In this document: positions 42,331-50,988 of the stretch, piece after piece | How positions within the stretch are numbered: the stretch's first letter is position 1 | How the letters are laid out: the number at the start of each line of letters is the position of its first letter | Origin: Leptospira mtsangambouensis | GTDB lineage: Bacteria > Spirochaetota > Leptospiria > Leptospirales > Leptospiraceae | DNA length: 64,000 nucleotides | NCBI RefSeq assembly: GCF_004770475.1 | Contig: NZ_RQHK01000005.1 | Span: forward strand, 186,001 to 250,000 | Reading direction: 5' to 3' | Made by a program: the position numbers and the translations under genes | Notes under the pieces: generated by a model | The model's database searches: none | Seen by the model: only the letters and a program-made list of their open reading frames with translations | What the model was told of the DNA's origin: nothing

Positions 42331-43842
42331 TTAAAACGACTGATCCTTTTTCCTTTCTTCCTTTTAACATCATTCACATTTAATTGCAACCCACTCAATC
42401 CACAAATAGAAAAAAATAACGATCTGGTTTTGCTTCTGGGAGCCTATTCTTTGTTGGGTAGTAACTGTGTGAATGGTCCCGATCTCTGGGCTAGGAATTT
42501 AATCACACAGTCAAGTGTTTGTGTTCCTGTTGATTTGGTTAGTTCAGGTACCAATGTGGAAGTTTATAAAGAAAGGTCCCTATTTGTAAATTACGACTTA
42601 TTAAAATTTGCAAACGATTTTGATACAATTACTTATCCTGCACTCATCAATACTTTTGGTGCACCAAGTGATATCGATGGAGATGGGAAAGTAAAAATCC
42701 TCGTGATGGACATTCGTGATGGCGCCACAGCAAACAGCGCTTATGTGGCAGGTTATTTTGACCCTATCAATTATTTTCCTGACAATGTATTTTCTAGGGT
42801 TAGATCCAATTATGCAGAAGTATTGTACTTAGATGGCAAGGAACTAATTGCAGCTCTCACTCGTGATCCCAATGCATTTGCATCAACAGCTGCTCACGAA
42901 TTCCAACATTTACTCCGTTATCCAAGGATGCGTGCCTTAAACCAAACCGATGAACTGTGGATCAACGAAGGAACCAGTGAAGTTGCCAGTGACATTGCAG
43001 GTTATGGGCCTCAAACCAGTCGATTGGATTGTTATTCTGGAGTAAATGATTCTCGTTGTTCCGATGGGATCAATGGTGTTTCCCTTTTAGATTGGGACAG
43101 TAGTAGTTCCGATGTTCTGAAACAATATTCTTTTGCTTATGTATTTATGCGTTATCTCTATGACATCTCAGGAACCACTGACCCACAAAGACAAAACTTC
43201 TTTAGGGAAACAGTGATCGGGACTTCTGGCACAAGGGCCAATTCAACTGGGAATTTAATGAATTTATTTAGAAATACAACGTTTGCTCCCAATTTTGATG
43301 CTGCATTACTCGGCAACCAGAACTCTGATGTATTCTTTCGACTCTTTGCCCTTCTCACGGCACAAAGTTATCAGCTTGTCGATCTTACTTCCGTACAGCA
43401 GGTGGCTAGTGATGGTGCTGCTCCCACTAACATTAACTTATCGACTGCTCTAGCAAGATACCCCTTACCCACAAGCCTTTCAAGGATTGTTACAAATCCT
43501 GTCACACCCACAACCTACAAAACCACGATCAAACAAGGTTCAGCAAATTTTTATACCGCATCTATGGGTACACCGGCCATTCCGGGAAGTACAAGAAAGA
43601 ACTATGGAAGGGTGACTGCAGCTACCACAAAAGGAATTTTCTTTTGGGCTGACTCACCCTCTGGGCTCGTTGCCAATATGAAGTATGTGCAAACAAACGA
43701 AGGAGGAACCACTCTCACGATTCCCAAAAAACCAAGATCCCTCAAGTCAGTAATTGAATCCTCAACAGGGCCTATCCCCATTTGCGGAATTGAGTTTACA
43801 GATGATCTGGTTCGTACTTCCGAAAGTATTCCAATAGAATAG
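42325..43842 (+). CDS. Lipoprotein zinc metallopeptidase, M30 (hyicolysin-like)
   Basis: The protein has 505 residues. The signal peptide ends 'FTFNC', so Cys21 is the likely lipid anchor. The zinc site is His191-Glu192-His195 in 'TAAHEFQHLLRYP', with the third ligand probably Glu215 in 'LWINEGTSEVASD'. The 'DIDGDGKVKILVMDIRDG' segment resembles a calcium-binding loop. The arrangement fits the M30 peptidases that several Leptospira species encode. It should act outside the cell on proteins. AGGA lies a few bases before the ATG. Its 3' end overlaps the convergent DUF1574-like gene by 47 bases. Confidence 0.85.
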   Translation: MHLKRLILFPFFLLTSFTFNCNPLNPQIEKNNDLVLLLGAYSLLGSNCVNGPDLWARNLITQSSVCVPVDLVSSGTNVEVYKERSLFVNYDLLKFANDFDTITYPALINTFGAPSDIDGDGKVKILVMDIRDGATANSAYVAGYFDPINYFPDNVFSRVRSNYAEVLYLDGKELIAALTRDPNAFASTAAHEFQHLLRYPRMRALNQTDELWINEGTSEVASDIAGYGPQTSRLDCYSGVNDSRCSDGINGVSLLDWDSSSSDVLKQYSFAYVFMRYLYDISGTTDPQRQNFFRETVIGTSGTRANSTGNLMNLFRNTTFAPNFDAALLGNQNSDVFFRLFALLTAQSYQLVDLTSVQQVASDGAAPTNINLSTALARYPLPTSLSRIVTNPVTPTTYKTTIKQGSANFYTASMGTPAIPGSTRKNYGRVTAATTKGIFFWADSPSGLVANMKYVQTNEGGTTLTIPKKPRSLKSVIESSTGPIPICGIEFTDDLVRTSESIPIE

Positions 43843-44857
43843 AACGCATTAGACTTCGGTAACAATCTTTTGCTACGTGGCCTCCATCTGCGAACGCATT
43901 ACAGGTATAAGATGGATCGTTTTTAAGTTTTAAAATTGAAAAGTTTCGACTTGTTGTGATTTGATCGATTTCTTTTTCCCAAGTTTTGACTAATGTTTCT
44001 TTTTCCATCAATGTTTCAAAATCTGGTGACGAAAGAGGCCAAACAATGACTGTTTTGATATTTTCCTCTTTTAAACGATCCAAAATCTTTTCATAAAACC
44101 CAAATTGCATTGGGCTACGAACATAAGAAGCAAATAACCAATCCAAAGTTCTATGACTTGTCATTTGTAAGGAATTCGAATCTTTCTCCATATAATTATC
44201 AATTGGAGAAAGTCCATTCCCGTTATGGCTTAGAATATAATCATAAGTTGCCTTATGCATTCCGATGGCATTGTCCAAATATGGATTTTTATAATTTTTC
44301 CACATTTGGTCTATATAGGGTTTATAAGTTCCAACTGCAAAAAGTTTACGACCTAAATAAAAAGAAACATGGTCTTTGCCAAACAAACCAAGATTGGACA
44401 AAACATAAGATAAATCAAAACTATAAGTGAGGTTAGAACTTTTGAATACGGAATTTTGGTTAAATTGATTTGGGTCCGTTTCCATAATGACCAAGTCAGG
44501 TTTGATCCCCGCATCCAATATCTTTGTCAGTTGGAAATCGTAATATGCTGGCGTTGTTACTGCAGAAGAAAGATTATAAATCTCCCAATCTGGATAAAAC
44601 GAAACCAATTCATCGTGATCAAAATAAAGAAGGCGAGAGGATCCCAAAATGATCATGATTTTTTTTGTTTTTGGGGAACCCACTCCCGGTTTTTCGGCGA
44701 TTAGTTTTTCTAGAAAGTCTGATTTTGCTTTATAGTTAACTGCCGTTAAATCAATCTTGGTAATGGTTTGAATATAGGGGATTCGAAATATAGAATCTAC
44801 CAAAAACAAAAATAGTAAAAGAATAACCGGGTAAAAAAGGAACCGCGCCTTGAGCAT
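43796..44857 (-). CDS. DUF1574-like membrane-anchored protein
   Basis: The protein has 353 residues. One N-terminal membrane anchor ('FYPVILLLFLFLVDSIF') is followed by an exported domain with 'KIMIILGSSRLLYFD' near the start and 'FADGGHVAKDCYRSLM' near the end. These two sites resemble the GxS and DxxH blocks of SGNH hydrolases. The overall sequence matches my memory of DUF1574, a family expanded in Leptospira. Its function is unknown; surface-polymer acylation would fit. The gene at 36872-38446 shares the two blocks. Confidence 0.7.
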   Translation of the reverse strand: MLKARFLFYPVILLLFLFLVDSIFRIPYIQTITKIDLTAVNYKAKSDFLEKLIAEKPGVGSPKTKKIMIILGSSRLLYFDHDELVSFYPDWEIYNLSSAVTTPAYYDFQLTKILDAGIKPDLVIMETDPNQFNQNSVFKSSNLTYSFDLSYVLSNLGLFGKDHVSFYLGRKLFAVGTYKPYIDQMWKNYKNPYLDNAIGMHKATYDYILSHNGNGLSPIDNYMEKDSNSLQMTSHRTLDWLFASYVRSPMQFGFYEKILDRLKEENIKTVIVWPLSSPDFETLMEKETLVKTWEKEIDQITTSRNFSILKLKNDPSYTCNAFADGGHVAKDCYRSLMRSILLEYFRKYEPDHL

Positions 44858-44907
44858 ATCTGAAAGGAGAAAGGAAATGGATTTAATTGTAAAGCGAATT
44901 GAGATAC

Positions 44908-44933
44908 CTCCCCCGTGCTTTCAGCCGAGGGAG
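44908..44933 (-). terminator. GC-rich stem-loop between the 44942 gene and the DUF1574-like gene
   Basis: On the minus strand CTCCCTCG pairs with CGGGGGAG (eight pairs, one G-U) around a ten-base loop. It lies directly after the stop codon of the 44942 gene. There is no run of T residues, so it may attenuate or protect the transcript rather than stop it fully. Confidence 0.45.
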
Positions 44934-44941
44934 AGGAAAGT

Positions 44942-45304
44942 TTAAGCGACTTGTGTGCGAGCGAGTTTACGTTTCTTTTTCAGATTGACAAACCAATCAT
45001 CCGCATTGCGAACATGGCTTACCAATTTTTTTACATATTCCCTGTTTTCAGGATTCAAAATCTCACGCGCTTCTTGGATGATTTCTTCCACCGTTTTTAC
45101 ATGAAAGGTAAAATAACTAGTGAAGAGTTCGTAATATTCTCTATCAGTATTTTCCCAGTCCTTTGACTGAATGTCTGCGTAAAATTCAGATAACTGTGGT
45201 ATGTCGATCTCAGGTGTCGCATCAAAATGATTGTTCATCATTGCGATCCGGTCAGTTATATCAGTTAATTTCTGGAAATACGTTTCCAATTCGGGATATT
45301 CCAT
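44942..45304 (-). CDS. Small mostly helical protein of unknown function
   Basis: This 120-residue protein is predicted to be almost all helix and charged, without a signal peptide. Segments such as 'LETYFQKLTDITDRIAMMNNHFDATPEID' and 'VEEIIQEAREILNPENREYVKKLVSHVRNADDWF' suggest a helical bundle. The end is basic ('LKKKRKLARTQVA'). No family is recognised. An AGGAGGG-like ribosome site precedes the ATG on the minus strand. It lies between the SRPBCC gene and a stem-loop. Confidence 0.6.
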   Translation of the reverse strand: MEYPELETYFQKLTDITDRIAMMNNHFDATPEIDIPQLSEFYADIQSKDWENTDREYYELFTSYFTFHVKTVEEIIQEAREILNPENREYVKKLVSHVRNADDWFVNLKKKRKLARTQVA

Positions 45305-45362
45305 CTTCCAGCCCTCCTTAACAACCCTTACTTTTACCAGGATTTTAGAAAGGCCTTGGAGA

Positions 45363-45818
45363 TCAAGATTTTTTAAAAAATTTTGTGATGTCTGGGTTTT
45401 GTTTTAAGAAGTCTTTTAAATGAACTGCTTGTCCATCCCAAGCCTCTTTGGCTCCTTCAATCCAAACATCAGAACCTTCTCCATCCGGGAAACCCCCGTT
45501 AACAATGGTTAATTGAGATAAATTTGGTCCTTTAGATTCAAATAATAATTGTAAATAAATTGCACCAGTTGGATCGGCAGGATGGTCTTTCCATTCCATT
45601 ACCAGTTCTTTTAACGGTTCAATTTTTTTATAAATGCCATGAGTGGTGAAATCACCTTCCAAACCTAATTTCCAAGTCCATGAGAAGTCCCCACCCACTT
45701 TTGGTCTTCCCCTTACCTCATCTGCCAACCAATGAACTAACACTTCATAGACGGTAACACCCGACCACAATCGTTCTATTGGTTCATCAAAAGTAAATAC
45801 AGACTTTGTTTCTCTCAT
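45363..45818 (-). CDS. SRPBCC/AHSA1-like domain protein
   Basis: This protein of about 151 residues has the START-like layout: a first strand ('SVFTFDEPIERLWSGVTVYEVLVHWLAD'), then 'GDFSWTWKLGLEGDFTTHGIYKKIEPLKELVMEW' and a C-terminal helix ('AWDGQAVHLKDFLKQN'). This matches Activator of Hsp90 ATPase homologue 1-like proteins, which bind hydrophobic ligands; the specific role is unknown. The ATG at 45818 is preferred to the longer frame because the extra 12 residues do not look conserved. Confidence 0.72.
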   Translation of the reverse strand: MRETKSVFTFDEPIERLWSGVTVYEVLVHWLADEVRGRPKVGGDFSWTWKLGLEGDFTTHGIYKKIEPLKELVMEWKDHPADPTGAIYLQLLFESKGPNLSQLTIVNGGFPDGEGSDVWIEGAKEAWDGQAVHLKDFLKQNPDITKFFKKS

Positions 45819-45872
45819 AGACAGAGTAGTAAAGAGATGGGTTTTCCTTGGCAAGATGTTTTTTGGAGGACA

Positions 45873-45900
45873 ACTACCGACAGGTTCCCCTACCGGTAGT
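45873..45900. repeat. Inverted repeat downstream of the cfa gene
   Basis: ACTACCG (45873-45879) and CGGTAGT (45894-45900) are perfect seven-base arms, and CTACCGGTAG is itself palindromic. It lies between the cfa stop and the start of the next minus-strand gene, so it could be a weak terminator or a regulatory site for the SRPBCC gene. No T tract is present. Confidence 0.35.
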
Positions 45901-45916
45901 CAGGTTTAGTACGAAT

Positions 45917-47230
45917 TTAGAGATTCAGATTGTTTGGCCTTACATAAACTGATTGTACAACACTGATGTTTCGCATCTGGAAAGCAGCTGCACAATAAGC
46001 CAAATAATATCTCCATTTTCTAATAAAAGTTTCGCTATACCCTTGGTTTCTTACCTCTGTCAGGTTCTCTTCAAATGCCTTTAACCAAAGTCTAAGTGTC
46101 TTCGCATAACTTAGTCCCATATCTTCCAAGTGAAACAAATACATATCTCCTGTACGGTTGATGGCTTGGTTCATACGACCAATAGATGGCAATAACGAAC
46201 CAGGGAAAATATGTTTCTGAATGAAATCGATTCCGTTTTTGAACGAGGTAAACCTAGAGTCAGGACAAGTGATAACTTGTAAGGCCATAATTCCTTCTTT
46301 TGTCAAAAGGTCTTGGCACTTTTGAAAGAAGGTTTCGTAATATGCATCCCCTACTGCTTCTAACATTTCTACAGATACAATTTTAGTAAATTGTCCTTCG
46401 ATCTTTCGGTAGTCTTCAATTCGAATTTCAATTTTGTCAGAAAGTCCTTCTTTTTGGATTCTTTCTTTGGCATAAACATACTGTTCTTCTGACAAGGTAA
46501 CAGTTGTCACACGGCAACCGTAATTTTTTGCCGCATGAATGGATAAAAATCCCCAACCACTTCCAATTTCCAAAAGATGATCTGCAGGATTTAGTTTTAA
46601 CTTTTGGCAAAGTTTATCCACTTTTCTAGTTTGGGCTTCTTCCAAACTATCTTCCAAAGATTCAAAATAAGCAGAGCTATAGGTCATCGAAGGATCAAGA
46701 AACAATTTATAAAATTTGTTCCCTAAATCATAATGTTCTACGATATTCTTTTTACTTCCCGTTAAGGTGTTTTTTCTTAAAAAATGTAAGAATTTATTGC
46801 CTAAATTGAATAAATCCAAGTGAAAAAGTTTCTTTTTAGCACCGGAAAGACTAGGACTATCATCCACATTCAAAATAAACCAAGAGATTACATTTTCAAT
46901 GGAATCGGTTTCCCAATCTCCCGTTAAGTACGATTCTGAAAATCCAATATCCCCGTATAACACTGATTTCTTGAAAAAAACTGGGTTTTTTACGTGGATC
47001 AATGCTGAATGAAATTTTGGCTCAAAAGAAGAACTTACATCTCCAATGATCACTTGTTCACCATTAGGGAAGATCATCCGAAGGGATCCTCGTTTCATGG
47101 AACTCATGGCTTTCAAAAATATTTTCCTATAAATGGGAAATTGTTCTAATGTAGACTTGTTCTTTAATTCGGTAAAAAGTTTTGAATCAATCGTGTCTTG
47201 TAAGAGGGACTGGTTCTGTGATTTTTCCAA
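45917..47230 (-). CDS. cfa: Cyclopropane-fatty-acyl-phospholipid synthase-like methyltransferase
   Basis: The protein has 437 residues. A Cfa N-terminal region precedes an S-adenosylmethionine domain with 'HYDLGNKFYKLFLDPSMTYSSAYFE', motif I 'LLEIGSGWGFLSIHAAKNYG', 'VTTVTLSEEQ' and 'IVSVEMLEAVG'. The enzyme acts on unsaturated acyl chains of membrane phospholipids, adding a methylene or methyl group. It overlaps the DUF1365 gene by 44 bases, and an FAD-oxidase gene precedes that. This trio recurs in other bacteria, so the product may be a modified rather than a simple cyclopropane fatty acid. Confidence 0.9.
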   Translation of the reverse strand: MEKSQNQSLLQDTIDSKLFTELKNKSTLEQFPIYRKIFLKAMSSMKRGSLRMIFPNGEQVIIGDVSSSFEPKFHSALIHVKNPVFFKKSVLYGDIGFSESYLTGDWETDSIENVISWFILNVDDSPSLSGAKKKLFHLDLFNLGNKFLHFLRKNTLTGSKKNIVEHYDLGNKFYKLFLDPSMTYSSAYFESLEDSLEEAQTRKVDKLCQKLKLNPADHLLEIGSGWGFLSIHAAKNYGCRVTTVTLSEEQYVYAKERIQKEGLSDKIEIRIEDYRKIEGQFTKIVSVEMLEAVGDAYYETFFQKCQDLLTKEGIMALQVITCPDSRFTSFKNGIDFIQKHIFPGSLLPSIGRMNQAINRTGDMYLFHLEDMGLSYAKTLRLWLKAFEENLTEVRNQGYSETFIRKWRYYLAYCAAAFQMRNISVVQSVYVRPNNLNL

Positions 47231-48005
47231 GGGGAACTCCTGTTTGTTTCTCTAAGTTTTGGTGTTTCTGAATGTACGGAATTTTTTTGATCCAAAGTTT
47301 GAACGCTTGCCAATGAATCAATGTTATTATTTTGACGGTGATGAATGGAAATTGGGTAAAAAGTTTTAATAAGTATTTTGATTGGAATGGAATTTTTTTT
47401 CCAATAAAGGATGTGGTTAAAATTCGTTTTCCATTTTCGAAAGAGTCGACACCAATCTGCAATTGATCATTCGGTAAGTTCAATCGAAACTCAAATTCGG
47501 AATCCAAACTGATAAAAGGAGAGACATAAAAATTCTTTGGTTCTCGGATATAAACTTCAGGATCAGCAATTGTTCCTTTGGCTTGTTTAAAATAACCAAC
47601 GTAAGGTTTGATTTCCCCAAAGGTATTCCCCACTTCTGCAATGGATACTAGTGGCTTCCCATTCGTATCATAACAAAAATAAAAACTTACCGGATTAAAA
47701 ACATATCCTAGGACCCGAAGGTTGGTGAGAAGAAATATCTTTCCAATGTCCTTAACACCCGAAGCCTCTAAAAAAGACTTAACGTTTTCATAAATTGTTC
47801 CTTTTTCAAATTGGATATGGTCTTTATCATAAAAGGAAAATAAATTAAAACGGTTCCTGGAAAACCAAACACTATTGTGGGCCAATTGGTCTATTTCCGA
47901 AAGATCCAAATAAAAATTAAAAATCCGGTATTGGAATTTGTTTGGTTTAGGAGCGGTACGTGCATGGAACACGTCCGCTTCGTACATACAAGAGTTTAAG
48001 TCCAT
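47187..48005 (-). CDS. DUF1365 protein of the Cfa cluster
   Basis: This 272-residue protein carries the DUF1365 signature: 'YEADVFHARTAPKPNKFQYRIFNFYLDLSEID', 'LLTNLRVLGYVFNPVSFYFCYD' and 'VGNTFGE'. Its biochemical role is not established. It is nearly always found between an FAD-dependent amine-oxidase-like gene and a cfa-like gene, as here, so it probably acts on the same lipid. It overlaps the upstream gene by 10 bases and the downstream one by 44, which implies coupled translation. Confidence 0.92.
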   Translation of the reverse strand: MDLNSCMYEADVFHARTAPKPNKFQYRIFNFYLDLSEIDQLAHNSVWFSRNRFNLFSFYDKDHIQFEKGTIYENVKSFLEASGVKDIGKIFLLTNLRVLGYVFNPVSFYFCYDTNGKPLVSIAEVGNTFGEIKPYVGYFKQAKGTIADPEVYIREPKNFYVSPFISLDSEFEFRLNLPNDQLQIGVDSFENGKRILTTSFIGKKIPFQSKYLLKLFTQFPFITVKIITLIHWQAFKLWIKKIPYIQKHQNLEKQTGVPLGKITEPVPLTRHD

Positions 48006-49267
48006 GGGCCCCTTTTTAGTATGCTACGTGAAACATTCACGGCTGATAAAAATCCATCTTCATGAAATCCATACCGAAAGTATGCACCCGCATAATAAAT
48101 TGGACCTGATTCGTTTAACTCAAACAATCGATTTTGTCCAAGAGAAGCCTCTACAGAAAAAAGTGGGTGTTCATAATCGATTTTTTTTATGATTTTATCT
48201 TTTGCCACACGATCCGGATCATTGATGGTCACAAAATAATTTTGTTTTTTGGAAACATTTTGCAAACGATTCATCCAATAGATTGTATAAGGATTTAGTT
48301 TTCCCATTCCATCTTCGACAATTTTATAATTCCAACTGGACCAACAAGAAGCCAGTTTTGGCATATCACTTGCATCTGTATGTAAAGTGGCGGTATTGTG
48401 TTGGTACTTGTAAAGTGGGAGAAGTTCTGACTCCAATTTTGTAGGATTTCCTAACATTTTTGCAGAAATATGGCCATGAGTGGCAAGTAAAACCTTATCA
48501 AAAATTTCCTTTTTTCCTTCGCCAAACACAAGTTCCACTTTTCCATCACCTGTTCGGTTCACTTGTTTGACGGGAGAATTCAAACGAAATCTGTTTTGGA
48601 TCGGTGGGATGATTCGTTTGATATACTCATGAGACCCGCCATCCACCGTATACCATTGGTGTTGGGTGTTCAGCCCTAAAAATCCATGGTGATAAAAAAA
48701 TCGAATGAGGGACTTAGCGGGAAATTCTAACATCAAATCAGGAGGGGTCGACCAAACCGCTGAACTCATCGGGATTAAATAGAAGTTTAAAATGTCTTTT
48801 CCATACCCGAATGCCTCCATGTACCGACCCAAATCCCAAGTGTCGTATTTAGGATCGTCTAAAATTTTCGGAGCCGATTTGTTAAACCGGTCGATCTCCA
48901 GTAACATCTTCAAATACCTAGGTCGAAATAGATTTTTTTTCTGGGCGAATAATCCCGATAGACCTGAACCACAAAACTCTAATTTGGTGGGATCGTGTTG
49001 CACACTAAATGACATATCCGATTTTTTTGTCGGAACATTTAACGTTTGGAAAAGTCTAAGAAGATTAGGATAAGTCACATGATTGAAAACAATGAATCCC
49101 GTATCAATGGGGATGTTTACCCCATCTTCTTTCACCATCACCGTATTCGTATGACCTCCGATATAATCGGCACTGTCAAAAATAGTTAAATCAAAATCAT
49201 TTTTTAAAAAATATGCGGAGCCAAGACCTGCGATCCCTGTTCCAACAATAGCTAAAGTTTCTTTCAC
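47996..49267 (-). CDS. FAD-dependent amine-oxidase-like oxidoreductase of the Cfa cluster
   Basis: This 423-residue flavoprotein begins with the Rossmann fingerprint 'LAIVGTGIAGLGSAYFL', then 'DLTIFDSADYIGGHTNTV' and 'PIDTGFIVFNHVTYPNLLRLF'. It ends with 'GPIYYAGAYFRYGFHEDGFLSA', which contacts FAD. It belongs to the NAD(P)-binding amine oxidoreductase group that accompanies DUF1365 and Cfa. It may oxidise or desaturate a lipid chain; this is inferred from context. It is the first gene of the trio and starts 27 bases after pyrF. Confidence 0.9.
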   Translation of the reverse strand: MKETLAIVGTGIAGLGSAYFLKNDFDLTIFDSADYIGGHTNTVMVKEDGVNIPIDTGFIVFNHVTYPNLLRLFQTLNVPTKKSDMSFSVQHDPTKLEFCGSGLSGLFAQKKNLFRPRYLKMLLEIDRFNKSAPKILDDPKYDTWDLGRYMEAFGYGKDILNFYLIPMSSAVWSTPPDLMLEFPAKSLIRFFYHHGFLGLNTQHQWYTVDGGSHEYIKRIIPPIQNRFRLNSPVKQVNRTGDGKVELVFGEGKKEIFDKVLLATHGHISAKMLGNPTKLESELLPLYKYQHNTATLHTDASDMPKLASCWSSWNYKIVEDGMGKLNPYTIYWMNRLQNVSKKQNYFVTINDPDRVAKDKIIKKIDYEHPLFSVEASLGQNRLFELNESGPIYYAGAYFRYGFHEDGFLSAVNVSRSILKRGPWT

Positions 49268-49294
49268 TAGTTTCCCTTTTTGGTCATTAGACCA

Positions 49295-50122
49295 TTAGAG
49301 AAAGAGTTGGTTCATTTCTTTATGCACTTCCTCCGCTTTCTTTTGTGCAACTTGTCCGTAATTTTCTTCTAAGGAACTAAGAGTGATTCCTCTTGATGAA
49401 TTGATGAGAGAACGATTTCCCGATGCATTCACGATGGATTTTAAATCCCCACCTTGGGCACCAAACCCCGGGATGAGAAAATACATATTTGGGTGACGGG
49501 TTCGTAAAGATTGAATCTCAGAAGGATGGGTTCCGCCCACAACAAGTCCCACTTGGTTTGGGTATTCCTCCCCAAGCCTTGCCATTTGGTCACTTACCTC
49601 TTCGTATAAGTAGAGATCCTTACCCAAAAGTTTTTGTTTTTGGAAGTCCTGTGAACTAGGGTTTGATGTGAGTCCGAGAACAAAAATATATCCACCCAGA
49701 TCCAAATATGGGACGAGACTATCTCGGCCCATGTATGGATTAACAGTCAGAGCATCCACTCCCAATGTTTCAAAAAAATATTTAGCATACTCTTTGGAAG
49801 TATTGGCAAGGTCACCTCGTTTGGCATCCATCACAATAGGTACTTCTGGAGACACATCCTTCATCACACGTACCATATGTTCTAAAGCAAAATAACCTTC
49901 GGCTCCTAACCTCTCAAAAAAAGCGACATTGGGTTTCCAAGCAGCTGCATAGGAATTTGTATAACGGATGATGGTTTCAGTAAAATGGACAAGAGGGGCT
50001 TTTGATTCCAAACTAACCTTTGGTAACTTTTCCAATTCGGGATCGAGACCAATGCAGAGAAGAGACCGTAGAGTGTCTCTACGGGAATTGAATTTTTGAA
50101 TGAAATTAGACCTTGGCTTCAC
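49295..50122 (-). CDS. pyrF: Orotidine-5'-phosphate decarboxylase (type 2)
   Basis: PyrF makes UMP in the last step of pyrimidine synthesis. The protein has 275 residues, the size of the longer subfamily. Diagnostic parts are 'LCIGLDPELEKLP', the catalytic 'IVMDAKRGDLANTSKEYA', 'DALTVNPYMG' and the phosphate site 'FLIPGFGAQGGD' and 'NSSRGI'. It starts at GTG, sharing GTGA with the stop of the upstream lipoprotein gene. No other pyrimidine genes are nearby. Confidence 0.96.
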   Translation of the reverse strand: MKPRSNFIQKFNSRRDTLRSLLCIGLDPELEKLPKVSLESKAPLVHFTETIIRYTNSYAAAWKPNVAFFERLGAEGYFALEHMVRVMKDVSPEVPIVMDAKRGDLANTSKEYAKYFFETLGVDALTVNPYMGRDSLVPYLDLGGYIFVLGLTSNPSSQDFQKQKLLGKDLYLYEEVSDQMARLGEEYPNQVGLVVGGTHPSEIQSLRTRHPNMYFLIPGFGAQGGDLKSIVNASGNRSLINSSRGITLSSLEENYGQVAQKKAEEVHKEMNQLFL

Positions 50123-50988
50123 TTGGGTTCCTTGATTTGGATCTTTTGTTTTCGTTTTTCTATTTCCTTGTCAATGTCTCGTTTTTTATAACGTCCATAA
50201 ATATGGCCAGGAATGACAGCCACTGCCGTGATGGGATTGGCTACCACATCCCCGATAGCTCCTCCAACGTACGTTGCATAAGCAGGAGTGAGCAATTCAT
50301 AAGAGGAATCTAACTGTTCTTTGTCATTTTTTTCTGCAAAGTAATTGAGGGCATCATCGGAAGCACGAGCTTCATGATACAAGGCCCCAACCACAGGGAT
50401 GGCATAGACAATGGCATAAAGAGTTCTTTTTTCTCTTTGGGCAAAGTCTTTGGCATGCCCGCCTTCATGGATGACAACAGGAGGCAGATCTGAATACACA
50501 TTGATTGTGTTTGTAAAGGAATTGTAGTGATCCCCACCGATCGTTCCCGCAAACAAACGACCAGGTAAAAAAGTATAAGCAAGTAAGGAAATGGATCCAA
50601 TAAAATAACGTACTAGCGGGTTTATATTTTTATTTTTTGGAAGTCGTTTCCATTCTGATAGTGGAGCGTACTGGTTGAAACGGACCTTGACATCCCGTAA
50701 ATTGTTTTCTTTGATATAACGAATCAGATATTCTTTGGTTTCTTTAGAGATATGATGGTTGTCAGCTTTTAAATTCCAAAGAACCAGTTTGGAAGGAAGA
50801 GAAAAAATCCAATTCCCTGTTTGGTCCAAAATCCAAATCGGTTCCCCTTCTTCAAATTGTGGGTCGTCTTCAGTAAATTCAGGGCTTGGTAAATATGGGT
50901 TTCCGTAGTTGTATGGTTTTTCTAATGAATAACAGTGAGAAAGGTTAAATCCCAACCACAAAAGGATGATCAAAACTTGGGACCTCAT
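50119..50988 (-). CDS. Putative lipoprotein with an HExxH zinc-protease-like site
   Basis: The protein has 289 residues. A signal peptide ends 'FNLSHC', a loose lipobox (Cys19). The sequence 'LPPVVIHEGGHAKDFA' holds His174-Glu175-xx-His178, and 'ALYHEARASDDALNYF' supplies a plausible third ligand (Glu206 or nearby) about 30 residues later, a gluzincin-like spacing. Two hydrophobic segments flank the site. I do not know a named family. The C-terminus is strongly charged. It overlaps both neighbours by four bases. Confidence 0.7.
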   Translation of the reverse strand: MRSQVLIILLWLGFNLSHCYSLEKPYNYGNPYLPSPEFTEDDPQFEEGEPIWILDQTGNWIFSLPSKLVLWNLKADNHHISKETKEYLIRYIKENNLRDVKVRFNQYAPLSEWKRLPKNKNINPLVRYFIGSISLLAYTFLPGRLFAGTIGGDHYNSFTNTINVYSDLPPVVIHEGGHAKDFAQREKRTLYAIVYAIPVVGALYHEARASDDALNYFAEKNDKEQLDSSYELLTPAYATYVGGAIGDVVANPITAVAVIPGHIYGRYKKRDIDKEIEKRKQKIQIKEPK

